Origin: Methylobacterium segetis
GTDB lineage: Bacteria; Pseudomonadota; Alphaproteobacteria; Rhizobiales; Beijerinckiaceae
Assembly (NCBI RefSeq): GCF_004348265.1
Contig: NZ_SMNT01000033.1
Coordinates: 1-50,469 of the forward strand
Direction of reading: 5' to 3'
DNA length: 50,469 nucleotides
The translations under genes and the position numbers were made by a program. Positions within the stretch are counted from its first letter, which is position 1. Each line of letters starts with the position of its first letter. This document shows, piece after piece, positions 1-8,933 of the stretch. The notes beneath the pieces are model-generated. The model did not search any database. It was not told where the DNA came from and was given only the letters and a program-made list of their open reading frames with translations.

Positions 1-168
1 GCCGGTCGGGAGCGATCGGCGGACGGTCACGATCGAGCCAGGCGAGATCGGTCGCGCGTCGCAGGCGGGCAAGGACGCACAGGCCAGGCGCGACGGCTGA
101 CGAAGCCGGCACCTGCGCTCGAACTCGGTTGGCCCGAACCGCGTACCGGCCCCGTATCGGAGGCACGC

Positions 169-1209
169 ATGGCTCCCGCCCCCGCCCGGCAGGATTCCGA
201 CCCGCTCCTCATCGACCTTGCGCTGCAGGGCGGGGGCGCGCACGGCGCCTTCACCTGGGGCGTTCTCGATCGCTTGCTCGACGAGCGCCGGTTGGAGATC
301 GAAGCGATCTCCGGCACCTCGGCCGGAGCCATGAACGCCGCGGTCCTGGCTCATGGCTACGGGAAGGACGGGCCGGCCGGAGCGAAGGCCGCGCTTGAAA
401 ACTTCTGGCGACAGGTCTCCGATGCCGCGAGGTTCAGCCCGTTCCGCCGCGGCCCGTTGGACGTCCTGCTGGGGCGCTGGAGCCTCGACCATTCGCCGCT
501 CTTCGCCGCCATGGACATGATGGCGCGCGTCGTCTCGCCGTACGATCTCAATCCGGCCGGCGCCAATCCGCTTCGCGCGATCCTCGCGGACACGATCGAT
601 TTCGAAGGCCTGACCCGCAGCCCGATCAAGCTGTTCGTCACCGCGACGAACGTCCAGAGCGGCCGAGGACGCGTGTTCCGCAACGCCGACCTCACTCCCG
701 ACGTGCTGCTGGCCTCCGCCTGCCTGCCGACGCTGTTCCAAGCGGTCGTGATCGACGGCGACGCCTACTGGGACGGAGGTTATGCCGGCAACCCCACGAT
801 GACGCCGCTCATCCGCGATTGCGACTCCCAGGACACGATCCTGGTTCAGATCAATCCGATCGATCGGCCGGGACCGCCAACCTCGGCCCGGGAGATTACC
901 AACCGCCTCAACGAGGTGTCGTTCAACGCCGTCCTGATGAAGGAACTCAGGATGATGGCGCTGCTCAAGCACGTGGCCAGCCCGAGCGACGACGAAGGCG
1001 CGCGATGGGCGCGGATGCGCATCCACCGGATCTCCAGCGCGATGATGCTGGAGCTCGGCTCCTCATCCAAGCTCAATGCCGAATGGCCGTTTCTCGTCCT
1101 GCTTCGCGACGAGGGGCGACGGGCAGCCGCCGATTTCCTGGGCCGTCATCACGTCGACCTCGGCCGGCGCTCGTCTCTCGACCTCGATGGCTTTCTCCAC
1201 GGGATCTGA
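169..1209 (+). CDS. Patatin-like phospholipase family protein
   Basis: Predicted serine acyl hydrolase of the patatin fold, expected to release fatty acids from lipids. The oxyanion-hole glycine motif GGGAHG is at residues 21-26, the nucleophile elbow GTSAG at 49-53 gives Ser51, and the second member of the Ser-Asp dyad is Asp202 in a DGG motif. The length of 346 residues fits bacterial single-domain patatins. I see no signal peptide, so a cytoplasmic or membrane-peripheral place is likely. The ATG follows GGAGGC at good spacing. The permease gene begins 3 bases after the stop, so the two are probably one transcript. The natural substrate cannot be told from sequence. Confidence 0.93.
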   Translation: MAPAPARQDSDPLLIDLALQGGGAHGAFTWGVLDRLLDERRLEIEAISGTSAGAMNAAVLAHGYGKDGPAGAKAALENFWRQVSDAARFSPFRRGPLDVLLGRWSLDHSPLFAAMDMMARVVSPYDLNPAGANPLRAILADTIDFEGLTRSPIKLFVTATNVQSGRGRVFRNADLTPDVLLASACLPTLFQAVVIDGDAYWDGGYAGNPTMTPLIRDCDSQDTILVQINPIDRPGPPTSAREITNRLNEVSFNAVLMKELRMMALLKHVASPSDDEGARWARMRIHRISSAMMLELGSSSKLNAEWPFLVLLRDEGRRAAADFLGRHHVDLGRRSSLDLDGFLHGI

Positions 1210-1212
1210 TCG

Positions 1213-2664
1213 ATGGGGCTGCTCGGCATCCTGGTCGGTCTCGGGCTGCTGGTGGGCCTGGCGTATCGCGGATGGAGCATCCTGCTCCTCGCGCCGGCGG
1301 CCTCGCTCGTCGCGGCGCTCTTCGCGGGAGAGCCGCTGCTCGCGCACTGGACGCAGACCTTCATGGGCGCGGCCGCCCGCTTCGTCGGGCAATACGTCCC
1401 GCTCTTCCTTCTCGGCGCCCTGTTCGGGAAGCTGATGGAGGATAGCGGCTCGGTGACGGCCGTAGCGAACGCGATCACCGCTGGGTTGGGGCCGAGTCGC
1501 ACGATGCTCGCCGTGATCCTGGCTGGAGCGCTCGTCACCTATGGCGGGGTCAGCCTCTTCGTCGCGTTTTTCGTGCTGGCGCCGATGGCGCAGACGATGT
1601 TCCAGGCGTCCGGCATTCCACGGCGCCTGATGCCGGCAGCGATCGTCCTCGGCACGTCGACCTTCACGATGTCGGCGATGCCCGGGACGCCGTCGATCCA
1701 GAACGCGATCCCGATGCCGTTCTTCGGCACGACGCCCTTTGCCGCTCCCGGCCTGGGGCTGATCGCCTCGGCCGTCATGCTGGTCTTCGGACTCTGGTGG
1801 CTGATGCGAGAAGAGAGCGTGGCCCGCCGAGCCGGTGAAGCCTTCGGCGCGGGTACGCTCGCCTCCGCACGGGAGCTTGCCGCCGACGACACGTTGCGCG
1901 AGCGGGCCATCGTCGCCCGTGAGTTCGACCCGGCCGAGATCGGCCATGGCCGGCCTGCTTCCGAGCCTCACGTCCTCATCGCAGCGTTGCCCCTTGCCCT
2001 GGTGATCCTGGTCAACCTCACGCTGTCCCTGATCGTGCTGCCGCGCATGGATTTCTCCTATCTCGGCGATGCCAGCTGGGGCGGCACCTCCTTCGCGGCG
2101 GTTGCGGGCGTGTGGTCGGTGGCCGTGGCCCTCGCCAGCGCCTGCGCCGCCGTTGTCGCGCTCAACCGGACCCGGTTGCCGAGCTTGCGCGAGACGATGG
2201 ATGCCGGCGCCAACGCGTCGGTGCTCCCGGTTCTCAGCGTGGCGAGCCTCGTCGGGTTCGGCGCGGTCGTGGCGGCGATGCCCGCGTTCGCTGTCGTCCG
2301 CGACGCCGTGCTCGGGATCGGCGGCGGTCCTCTGGTCTCGCTGGCGGCGTCGACCAACGTGCTGTCGGCCCTGACCGGCTCGGCCTCCGGCGGCCTCACC
2401 ATCGCGCTCGACACCCTGGGCCCGACATATCTCGAACGGGCGACGGCGATCGGGCTGAGCCCCGACCTTCTTCATCGCGTCGCGGTCATCGGGGCCGGAA
2501 CCCTCGACAGTCTGCCGCACAACGGCGCCGTGATCAGCCTGCTCTCGGTCTGCGGCGCGACCCATCGCGACAGCTATCGCGACATCGTCGTGGTCGGCAT
2601 CGCCGGTCCGATCGCCGCGCTGCTGGTAGTGATCCTGCTCGGCTCGATGTTCGGCTCGTTTTGA
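1213..2664 (+). CDS. GntP-family permease
   Basis: Polytopic inner-membrane protein of 483 residues with about 12 hydrophobic segments, matching the GntP/gluconate-type secondary transporter family in length, in the N-terminal glycine-rich hydrophobic repeats and in the conserved early segment that ends LFGKLMEDSGS. Known members carry gluconate, hydroxybutyrate or other organic acids with protons. The substrate is not readable here. It starts 3 bases after the patatin stop, so translation is probably coupled. A joint role in handling a lipid-derived or hydroxy acid is only inference from the pairing. Confidence 0.88.
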   Translation: MGLLGILVGLGLLVGLAYRGWSILLLAPAASLVAALFAGEPLLAHWTQTFMGAAARFVGQYVPLFLLGALFGKLMEDSGSVTAVANAITAGLGPSRTMLAVILAGALVTYGGVSLFVAFFVLAPMAQTMFQASGIPRRLMPAAIVLGTSTFTMSAMPGTPSIQNAIPMPFFGTTPFAAPGLGLIASAVMLVFGLWWLMREESVARRAGEAFGAGTLASARELAADDTLRERAIVAREFDPAEIGHGRPASEPHVLIAALPLALVILVNLTLSLIVLPRMDFSYLGDASWGGTSFAAVAGVWSVAVALASACAAVVALNRTRLPSLRETMDAGANASVLPVLSVASLVGFGAVVAAMPAFAVVRDAVLGIGGGPLVSLAASTNVLSALTGSASGGLTIALDTLGPTYLERATAIGLSPDLLHRVAVIGAGTLDSLPHNGAVISLLSVCGATHRDSYRDIVVVGIAGPIAALLVVILLGSMFGSF

Positions 2665-2739
2665 GGGGCGCCATCACGCGGATGCCGTTGCGCAGGCCGC
2701 CTCAGATCAACACCTCGACGCCGGGGAACGGCGGCCTGT

Positions 2740-3027
2740 CTACCAGCGCCACTCGCACACTCGGCGTCCACGGCGCCACCAACAAACCCGGCGGCGGCGT
2801 CGGCGGCTGCGGCGACGACGGCGAGGATGCACGACCACGACCTGGGCCTCCTCGACGAGATTGTCGGGGATCGCTCGATCCGCGGCGGCGAGATCGGACG
2901 TGCCGGGTGACAACACCATGGCCTCCGTGGCCTTCGGCATGGCAACCAAGCCGACAGATGCAGCGAGGGCAGAGAGGATTCCGGACGACATTCCCTGGAG
3001 CACCGCGCGGCGATCGAGTTCTGTCAT
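2740..3027 (-). CDS. Small exported Trp/Arg-rich protein
   Basis: A protein of 95 residues starting MTELDRRAVLQGM. The N-terminus looks like a short Tat-type leader: a twin Arg, then an alanine-rich hydrophobic stretch, then a possible AxA-like site near residue 35. The last third is extraordinary: a run of Arg with Ser breaks, followed by a CWW...C.W pattern. Proteins with this leader plus a basic Trp/Cys tail are familiar to me as uncharacterised small proteins of Methylobacterium. That is recollection, not a search. I chose the ATG at 3027 because the motif begins there and AGGGAGTT precedes it. Function unknown; the tail could bind nucleic acid, membrane or a cofactor. Confidence 0.6.
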   Translation of the reverse strand: MTELDRRAVLQGMSSGILSALAASVGLVAMPKATEAMVLSPGTSDLAAADRAIPDNLVEEAQVVVVHPRRRRRSRRRRRRVCWWRRGRRVCEWRW

Positions 3028-3407
3028 GGAGAACTCCCTTGCTTCGGATCGGGGCCTGCCTGACCTTCTCGAAAGCGCGAGCAACACGCGCTTCAGGACC
3101 GATGAAACCCACCCCGATCCGCCGCCTGTCAGAATTCGAGGGTTGCGTCAGGCGCGAAGGATGCGCCTCTCGGGGCGATTTGCGGCCAAACCCTGCGCCT
3201 GTGCCGGGGTGCCGTCAAGATGAAGCGGGCGCACTTGAGCGCAAGAGAACACACTGTACCATTACAGAGCGGCAGGATTGGGCCGGTATGTGATCAGAAC
3301 CGCACTGATCTATTGCTCCCAACTTGCAAGGTTCGCCCACAATGTCGAGCGAAATCCCTGCCGGCCCCGCGCCTGTCATGAGGCCGGGGCGACGAGGGAG
3401 GCGGAGA

Positions 3408-3565
3408 TGAAAGCTCCGATCGGAGCGCTTGCGATCCTCCTCGCCCTCAGCGGCGCTACCGCGGGAGGCAGACCTCCGCGCGCAGTTCGCCCGCGAGGGA
3501 CAGCCTCGACCGCCTCTTCGTGCGGGAGCGCTCGCCCTCGATCGCGCCGAGGCGTCGATCGATGA
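3408..3565 (+). CDS. Possible small secreted peptide or relic
   Basis: A 52-codon frame preceded by a strong GGGAGGCGGAG ribosome site. The first 19 codons read as a signal peptide (MKAPIGALAILLALSGATA). After that the frame becomes Arg/Ser/Pro-rich, while a neighbouring frame reads more like protein (ADLRAQFAREG) down to about 3630. A frameshift just after the signal peptide would explain this. It may be a broken gene for a short secreted protein. No family recognised. Confidence 0.3.
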
Positions 3566-3627
3566 TCGTCACGCCGCGCCCCCTGAACGGGCTCCGGGAA
3601 GGGAAATCGGTTTCCAAAGCAGAGCCA

Positions 3628-4986
3628 CTACGATCCGAGGCTGTCCTTATAGGGAATGCCGGCCTTCATGATCATGAGGACGTTCTTGCCAGGGTCTGCC
3701 AGGAGCGTGATGTCTGTGGTGGGATCGCCGTCCACGAGCAGCAGATCGGCGAGCGCGCCGTCCTCGACCACCCCGAGCTTGCCGGGGTAGGGGTTGCGCG
3801 GACCGGACAAGGCGAGGAGTCCGGCGTTGCCGCTGGTCGCCATGCGCAGGATCTCGGCATTGCCGTACCAGCGGGTCAGATGGGTCAACATGGTCCCCTG
3901 GCGCGCGCTCAGCGTGTCGGAGAACAGGAGATCCGACCCGAACGCCGTTCGAATGCCGTGCTTCCTCGCCAGCCGATACGCGTTGTCCGTGCCGGCGAAG
4001 ACCTCCCGCATCTTGTCTCGACTCGGGCCGGTCAGCGGGATCGAGTCCTCCTCCCCGAGAAAGGGCTGGATGCTCAGCCAGACATCCTTCTCCGCCATGA
4101 GCGCGGCGGTCGCCTCATCCATCAGGTGGGCGTGTTCGATGCAGCGCGCGCCGGCCGCGATGGCCCGCTGGACGGTCCGCGGCGTGTAGGCGTGCACGGT
4201 CACGTAGGTGTTCCAATCCTCGGCAACCGCGACCGCCGCGCGCAACTCGTCCAGGCCGAACGTCGTCATGTCCAGCGGGCTGCGCGGAGTCGAGACGCCG
4301 CCGCCGCCCACGACCTTGATCTGCGAGGCACCCTGCAGGAGTTGCTCGCGCACGCGAAGCCGCAACTCGGCGGCGGCATCGGCAACCGCGGCGGCACCGG
4401 TGCTTTCCAGCGCGCTCACCGGCCCGCCGGGGCTCCTCGGCAGGTCGGACAACGGCCGCATGTCGCCGTGCCCACCGGTCGTGGTCAGCATGGCGCCTGA
4501 CGGATAGATCCGCGGCCCCGTCGCGAGGCCCTGGTCGATCGCCTGCTGCAGCGGGAAGGCGGGACCGCCGAGGTCCCGGACGGTGGTGAAGCCCCGCATC
4601 AAGGTGCGCCGCGCTTCCGCTGCGGCGGCGAGGAAGACGTAGCCGAGGTCCGCCGTCAGCGCGGCTGCCAGCGGCAGGCCAGCGAACAGGCAGTGCCAAT
4701 GGGCATCGATCAGGCCGGGCATGAGCACCCGATTGCCGCAATCGATCACGCGTGCACCGTCCGGGGCAGGGTGGTTGCCGCTTGCCAGGGCCCTGATCCG
4801 GCCGTCCTCGACGAGGACTTGGAGACCGTCCCGCAGCGTGTCCGAGCGGCCATCGAACACGCGTGCATTCGTGAACAGGGTCGGCGGTTGCGGCCGTGCC
4901 GGTGCCGGCTGTGCGAAGCCGGGTCCGGACAGGCCGGCCGCCGAGAGCATGGCGCCCATGCCGGTCACGAAGCCGCGACGCGACAT
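3628..4986 (-). CDS. Tat-exported metal-dependent amidohydrolase
   Basis: Amidohydrolase-superfamily enzyme of 452 residues, of the imidazolonepropionase/Xaa-Pro dipeptidase-like branch. The start MSRRGFVTGMG is a twin-arginine signal followed by a hydrophobic stretch ending near FAQPA, so export as a folded metalloenzyme is likely. Metal ligands are visible in order: HWH within GLIDAHWHC, the likely carboxylated Lys in IKVVGGGG, His in TVHAYTP, His in CIEHAHL, and Asp in FGSDLL. The closing segment with LGVVEDGALADLLLVDGDP is standard for the family. The open frame extends upstream to 5160, so an in-frame start at 5091 is possible, but the Tat motif favours 4986. Substrate unknown (a dipeptide or cyclic amide is typical). 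Confidence 0.9.
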   Translation of the reverse strand: MSRRGFVTGMGAMLSAAGLSGPGFAQPAPARPQPPTLFTNARVFDGRSDTLRDGLQVLVEDGRIRALASGNHPAPDGARVIDCGNRVLMPGLIDAHWHCLFAGLPLAAALTADLGYVFLAAAAEARRTLMRGFTTVRDLGGPAFPLQQAIDQGLATGPRIYPSGAMLTTTGGHGDMRPLSDLPRSPGGPVSALESTGAAAVADAAAELRLRVREQLLQGASQIKVVGGGGVSTPRSPLDMTTFGLDELRAAVAVAEDWNTYVTVHAYTPRTVQRAIAAGARCIEHAHLMDEATAALMAEKDVWLSIQPFLGEEDSIPLTGPSRDKMREVFAGTDNAYRLARKHGIRTAFGSDLLFSDTLSARQGTMLTHLTRWYGNAEILRMATSGNAGLLALSGPRNPYPGKLGVVEDGALADLLLVDGDPTTDITLLADPGKNVLMIMKAGIPYKDSLGS

Positions 4987-5178
4987 GCCCGTGCCGATCC
5001 GCCGTGCGAGGGACCGGAACTCCGGCCGGTGGCAGAGGCAGCCGATGGGGCGGCCTGGAAGAACCTCGTCGCCCGACGTGCATGACAGCATGTCGACCTC
5101 GCGCTCTGCCCGGGGTGCCCGGCGCCGCGATGACGGAGGAGCGGTCGCGCCGCAGGACACGTCATCCAGGACGGACGA
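4987..5178. other. Intergenic, upstream of the amidohydrolase
   Basis: Upstream region of the amidohydrolase, which reads leftwards. I see no clear promoter or terminator. With the doubtful frame at 5179-5601 discounted, the gap would run on to about 5818. Confidence 0.4.
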
Positions 5179-5601
5179 TCAGGCGACGTCAAGCGGCCGC
5201 CTCGAAGTGAGCGGAACCCGACCCACGGCGCCGACGTCTGGAGGCGGTGTCGGACCACCGATCGACAGATCGCGCCTGCGTTGCCGCCACCCTGGCAGGT
5301 CGAGATGATCGAGGAACACCCAGCTCGCCTCCTCGGACGGGCGGCTGCCGGATCGAAGGGAGGATGCCCTGAAGGCATCGACACCGGCGCGCCTCACCCA
5401 ACCGAGGGCGGCCCTGAAGGAAGCCCCTTCGGTCACCATCGTGATGCGGGCGCCGGTGACGGTATCGCGCATCTGCGCCACCGCCTGCAGGCGAGCACTC
5501 ACCTCGAACATTTCGGGCAAGAGCGCCTGTCGTCGGGCAAAATCGGCCGCGCGACGGGTGTTCGCGCGGCTGAGTGGCGGCAGGATGCGTCGCGCCGGCA
5601 C
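5179..5601 (-). CDS. Doubtful hypothetical protein
   Basis: An open frame of 140 codons whose middle part (around FEVSARLQAVAQMRDTV) has the residue mix of a real protein, while its last 50 residues are Arg/Pro-rich and frame-shadow-like. No family is recognised, there is no convincing ribosome site, and an overlapping frame on the same strand is equally long. It may be the remains of a gene. Confidence 0.3.
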   Translation of the reverse strand: MPARRILPPLSRANTRRAADFARRQALLPEMFEVSARLQAVAQMRDTVTGARITMVTEGASFRAALGWVRRAGVDAFRASSLRSGSRPSEEASWVFLDHLDLPGWRQRRRDLSIGGPTPPPDVGAVGRVPLTSRRPLDVA

Positions 5602-5818
5602 GGGACTTGATCCTGGCGACCACGCTTCTCAGGCGACGGGGCTGAGAGGTGGGATCGCTGGAGGCGTCCCCACAGAGAGCGGTCTCACTCTTCCACGAAT
5701 GACCGCTTCTCGGACCGACGAGGGAAGGGCCGCGCTCCCGCAAATGCGGGGAAATCCCCCGTCTCGACGACGCGACTTGGCTCGCGACCCTTGTTTGAGC
5801 AAGGGGCCAGGTGCGCAG

Positions 5819-6676
5819 CTATCCCAGCTCGAAGGTTCCTATCCCGTAGGTCTGGGCAAGAGGGAGGTCGGGCCTCGTGCCGCGGTACATGCGAGCGGTC
5901 TCGAACACCGGGGATAGACCATGATCGGCTGCCAGTCCGATCGCGGCCCGGTTCGCCTCGGGTAGGTCGAGGAAGACGGGCTGACCCGCAGCGCGGGCTG
6001 CGAGCGCCTGGAAGAGCGCTTCGGCCTCGCGTCTTCCATGGGCGAATAGGGGTCCGATCTTGTGCCCGTTTCGGCAGGCTCGAATGACGCCGTAGCCCTT
6101 GATCGTTCCGTCCTCGACGAAGGCGATAGCGGTTCGCGTATCCGGCGTCAGCCAGCAGCGCAGGAAGGCCTCGCGCGGGGCGGGAAAGAACGGCCGGTCG
6201 TAGGCCAGGACAGCCTCGATCAGGCCCGGGCCGACGATCCGCAATCGCTCATCCCGTGGCGCTTCGACCTGAGGCATGCCGCCGAAGCGCACGTTGCGAT
6301 GGGCGAGGACGAAACCGGATCGCGTGTAATTCGCCTGCTGCGCGACGACGCCGTCGAGTCCGACGACGCGGTCCTCGAGATAGGCCATGCCGGCCTGCCA
6401 AAGGGGGACGCCGAGGCCGCGCCCGCGCAGGTCCGATCGAACGATGTAGAGCCCTAGAAAGCCGAAGGTATCGCCGTAGCGGATTGCGGAGATGGCAGCG
6501 ACGGGCTCGTTCCGAAGATCGCCGACCAGAAAACCGGTCGGGTCGGCAGCCCGGAAGCAGCCGGCATCCTTCAGGCCTGGGTTCCAGCCCTCTCCTGCAG
6601 CCCAGTCGATGGCTCGATCCAAGTCATGCCGGGTCATGACCCGGATCGTCAGCCCATCGGGGGCATCGTGTGTCAT
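5819..6676 (-). CDS. GNAT family N-acetyltransferase, two-domain
   Basis: A 285-residue acetyl-CoA-dependent acyltransferase. Residues about 10-130 form the GNAT fold, with the acetyl-CoA loop in RSDLRGRGLGVPLW (R-G-R-G-L-G pattern). The C-terminal part (FLDLPEANRAAIGLAADHG, then FETARMYRG) matches the second domain of YitH/HolE-type acetyltransferases (Acetyltransf_18). I chose the ATG at 6676 because conserved sequence starts just after it, although the frame stays open to 6841. It is transcribed away from the SRPBCC gene, with about 110 bases between. Acceptor substrate unknown. Confidence 0.88.
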   Translation of the reverse strand: MTHDAPDGLTIRVMTRHDLDRAIDWAAGEGWNPGLKDAGCFRAADPTGFLVGDLRNEPVAAISAIRYGDTFGFLGLYIVRSDLRGRGLGVPLWQAGMAYLEDRVVGLDGVVAQQANYTRSGFVLAHRNVRFGGMPQVEAPRDERLRIVGPGLIEAVLAYDRPFFPAPREAFLRCWLTPDTRTAIAFVEDGTIKGYGVIRACRNGHKIGPLFAHGRREAEALFQALAARAAGQPVFLDLPEANRAAIGLAADHGLSPVFETARMYRGTRPDLPLAQTYGIGTFELG

Positions 6677-6785
6677 GTGCAGCCCCGTCTGCCCGCACCG
6701 AACGATCCATGCGTCAGGGGCTTCACGCAAGAGCGCATTCCCAGTTGGTTCGATGCGGCGCTCTGCGGGGAGGGGCGGGCGGGAG

Positions 6786-7226
6786 ATGGCCGCATGCGGG
6801 ATGGCTTTTGCGCAGCGCCAGTGCTTCGAAGCATGGTCCAAGCCGGAGCTGTTCCAGCGCTGGTGGGTACCCCAATCGTTCGGCCTCTCCCTGCTCTCCT
6901 ACGAGGCCGATATTCGCACGGGCGGCGCATACCGTCTGTTGATGGGCCATTCGTCCTCCGAGCAGCCGATGGCGTTCTTCGGTCGATACATCGAGGTGAC
7001 GCCACATTCGCGCCTCGTCTGGACCAATGACGAAGGGGGTGAGGGTGGGGCAATCACCACGGTGACCTTCGAGGAGACGAACGTCGCGACACGTGTCGTC
7101 GTGCACGAGCACTATTCCTCGAAGGAAGCGCTCGACGACGCCATGGCCTCCGGCAGCACAAGCGGGTGGGGCGAGCAATTCGAGCAGTTGGACGCGCTCA
7201 TCGTCGCCCTGGACGCCAAGGCGTGA
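6786..7226 (+). CDS. SRPBCC/AHSA1-type protein with abnormal N-terminus
   Basis: A 146-residue protein of the START/SRPBCC fold, AHSA1 branch. The typical signature is intact: CFEAWSKPELFQRWWVP, then TGGAYR, HSRLVWTN, TTVTFEE, and a C-terminal helix GWGEQFEQLDALI. What is missing is the first strand and turn that normally precede FEAW (usually R-x-F-D-A-P-x-x-x-V). Here it is replaced by MAACGMAFAQRQC. No ribosome site fits the chosen ATG well. The gene may have lost or shuffled its first 15-20 codons, or may start from a non-homologous extension in the frame that is open from 6492. Function unassigned; family members bind small hydrophobic ligands. Confidence 0.7.
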   Translation: MAACGMAFAQRQCFEAWSKPELFQRWWVPQSFGLSLLSYEADIRTGGAYRLLMGHSSSEQPMAFFGRYIEVTPHSRLVWTNDEGGEGGAITTVTFEETNVATRVVVHEHYSSKEALDDAMASGSTSGWGEQFEQLDALIVALDAKA

Positions 7227-7409
7227 AGGCTCCTGGCGGAGCGGCGCCGAGGTTCAGCACGATCCACCGACGGTTTCCGGGCGGCCCGAACGAGCGCTTC
7301 GACCATCCTATGGGCGAAGGCTGGGCTGTACGGGCCGTTCCCCTGCGAGCGTCGACACCGGAGTGCCGCGGGAGGTTCATCTGTCGATGATCGGCATCGA
7401 GGCCGTGCG

Positions 7410-7760
7410 CTAGCCGCGCGCACCTCGCGCGACGAAGCTGGCCGCCAGTCGTTTCGGCGCGATCGCGCGCCACCGGCGCTCCAGGAACGGCATCAGCCGT
7501 GCCGCGTCCAGGGTGCCCAGCCGCGCCAGCACGATCGCGTAGCCGTCGTAGTGCGGCGTCGTGTGGAAGGTGTCCGGATCGGCGTCGATCAGCATCTCGC
7601 ACTCCTCCGCCGGCACTTCAGGCAGCACCAAGCTATCGTCTTCCGGGCGCAGGCGCGTCAGAAGCTTGCCCCGGACTTTGAGGGCAGGCGTGCCATAGGA
7701 GGTCGAGACTTCCACCTCCGGCAATTCCCGGCCGAGCGCCACGACGTCGTCCCAGGTCAT
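7410..7760 (-). CDS. MmcQ/YjbR family protein
   Basis: A 116-residue protein of the MmcQ/YjbR (CyaY-like fold) family: starts MTWDDVVALGRELPEVEVS, has the central GTPALKVRGKLLTRL strand pair and ends in a basic helix ERRWRAIAPKRLAA. Members are called DNA-binding proteins on the strength of structure and charge; a firm function is not established. Single gene, convergent with the SRPBCC gene across 180 bases. Confidence 0.88.
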   Translation of the reverse strand: MTWDDVVALGRELPEVEVSTSYGTPALKVRGKLLTRLRPEDDSLVLPEVPAEECEMLIDADPDTFHTTPHYDGYAIVLARLGTLDAARLMPFLERRWRAIAPKRLAASFVARGARG

Positions 7761-8216
7761 CCGACAATCTCCTCGCCAGGATCGCCACCGCTACGCTGTG
7801 ACCTGCATCGACCGGAACGCCGGCCTGCTGCCGTGGGGCAACGACCTTCTCGGGCTTGAGAGCCACATCAAGGGGCGGACCCTTTCAAGGGATGTGAATG
7901 ATCGTGCGGCGCGTTTCTGGAATGAGCCCTCTCGATCCCAAGCTCTGAGCAGAGGTGAAACGCAAGAAGAAGGCAGCGTTCCACGCCGACGGACAGAGAA
8001 TGTTTGTGTGCGTTTTGCCAAAAATACATCGGCCGGCTTGTAAATTTCCGCATCACGGCCTACATCATAAACATCGAACTTCGGCCAGATATCCGGCCGT
8101 GCCGTCCCGATGGGCGCGCGTTCTGCATTTCTCCCCTTTTTCGACGACGATCGACTGAGCGCGTGCTTGCATGCGCTTGTCCTATCTTTTTGCTGACTCG
8201 ATACACGGAAATACCT
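7761..8216 (+). promoter_or_regulatory. Long non-coding leader of the cold-shock gene
   Basis: No convincing gene in 456 bases between the MmcQ gene and the cold-shock ATG. The right-hand 200 bases are clearly AT-richer (from about 7980) than the flanks. Cold-shock genes usually have a long structured 5' leader that acts as an RNA thermosensor, so the promoter and leader probably lie here. No exact start point can be given. Confidence 0.4.
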
Positions 8217-8426
8217 ATGAATACCGGTACTGTGAAGTGGTTCAACGAGACCAAGGGCTTCGGCTTCATCCAGCCCGAGGATGGCAGCAAGGATGTGTTC
8301 GTTCACATCTCGGCCATCGAGCGCTCCGGCATGCAGAGCCTCGTCGAAGGCCAGAAGGTCTCCTACGAGATGGAGACGGACCGTCGCTCAGGGAAGCAGG
8401 CGGCCGGCAACCTGAAGGCTGCGTGA
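8217..8426 (+). CDS. Cold-shock protein, CspA family
   Basis: A 69-residue single cold-shock domain, full length for the family. Starts [20 protein letters not shown], which contains RNP1 (KGFGFI), followed by RNP2 in [10 protein letters not shown]. It binds single-stranded RNA and DNA as a chaperone in the cytoplasm. The ATG at 8217 is set by homology; the frame is open further upstream but that part is leader. A strong terminator follows at 8452, so it is probably transcribed mostly alone, with read-through into the DUF6481 gene. Confidence 0.95.
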   Translation: MNTGTVKWFNETKGFGFIQPEDGSKDVFVHISAIERSGMQSLVEGQKVSYEMETDRRSGKQAAGNLKAA

Positions 8427-8451
8427 GCCCAACTCCCCTACGACATGCTGT

Positions 8452-8487
8452 GAAGCCGCTCCCTTCGGGGCGGCTTCTTCTGTTTCT
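8452..8487 (+). terminator. Rho-independent terminator after the cold-shock gene
   Basis: Hairpin with arms GAAGCCGC-T-CCC and GGG-G-CGGCTTC closing on a TTC(G) loop at 8452-8477, followed directly by the T-rich run TTCTGTTTCT. It lies 25 bases after the stop. Confidence 0.8.
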
Positions 8488-8527
8488 CGCCATCTGCGCC
8501 CCGCCGCGATGCGCATAAGGATCGTAC

Positions 8528-8890
8528 GTGGGTCAGTTCACAGCCAACCAGCTCGTTGATCGTCTCGTCGCCGCTTCGAAGGCGCGGCAGGCCACGGTCG
8601 CCCGATTCCGGGCCCGCCCCTCCGCCGATGACCCGATCGTTCTGGCGCGGCAGTCGGCGCGTCGAGCTGTCATCCAGGCCCGGGAGGTTCGGCTCAACGA
8701 GCGGGAGGCTGCGCGTCTCGCTGCCGAGGTTCAGCGCGCGGCTGAGGAGTTTGCTGAACGGGAGCGGCAGGACGCTCAGCATGCCCGTCAGGCTGCCGAG
8801 AAGGCGGAGCGGCAAGCCGCGCTCGCTGCCGAGCAGAAGGCGGCACGCGATGCGCGCTTTGCGGCCCGCAAGGCCAGAGCGCGACGTTAG
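8528..8890 (+). CDS. DUF6481 family charged helical protein
   Basis: A 120-residue, highly charged, alanine-rich protein that is almost entirely predicted helix or coiled coil (repeats of ERExAARLAAEVQRA type) and ends in a basic tail ARKARARR. I assign it to DUF6481, which in alphaproteobacteria is commonly found beside cold-shock genes, as here. It starts with GTG at 8528. Probably soluble and RNA-, ribosome- or DNA-associated given its charge, but no function is established. Confidence 0.75.
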   Translation: MGQFTANQLVDRLVAASKARQATVARFRARPSADDPIVLARQSARRAVIQAREVRLNEREAARLAAEVQRAAEEFAERERQDAQHARQAAEKAERQAALAAEQKAARDARFAARKARARR

Positions 8891-8933
8891 AGCGGCCACG
8901 TTTCGTTGAGTGGCCCATTCAGGAGGTTTGAAG

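Noticed and set aside
1063..2565. Long open frame of about 500 codons antisense to the permease gene
   Set aside because: Arg/Glu/His/Gly-rich shadow of a GC-rich gene; the forward frame is a clear GntP permease.
3520..4500. Rightward open frame of 326 codons over the amidohydrolase gene
   Set aside because: Antisense shadow of a gene with full catalytic motifs.
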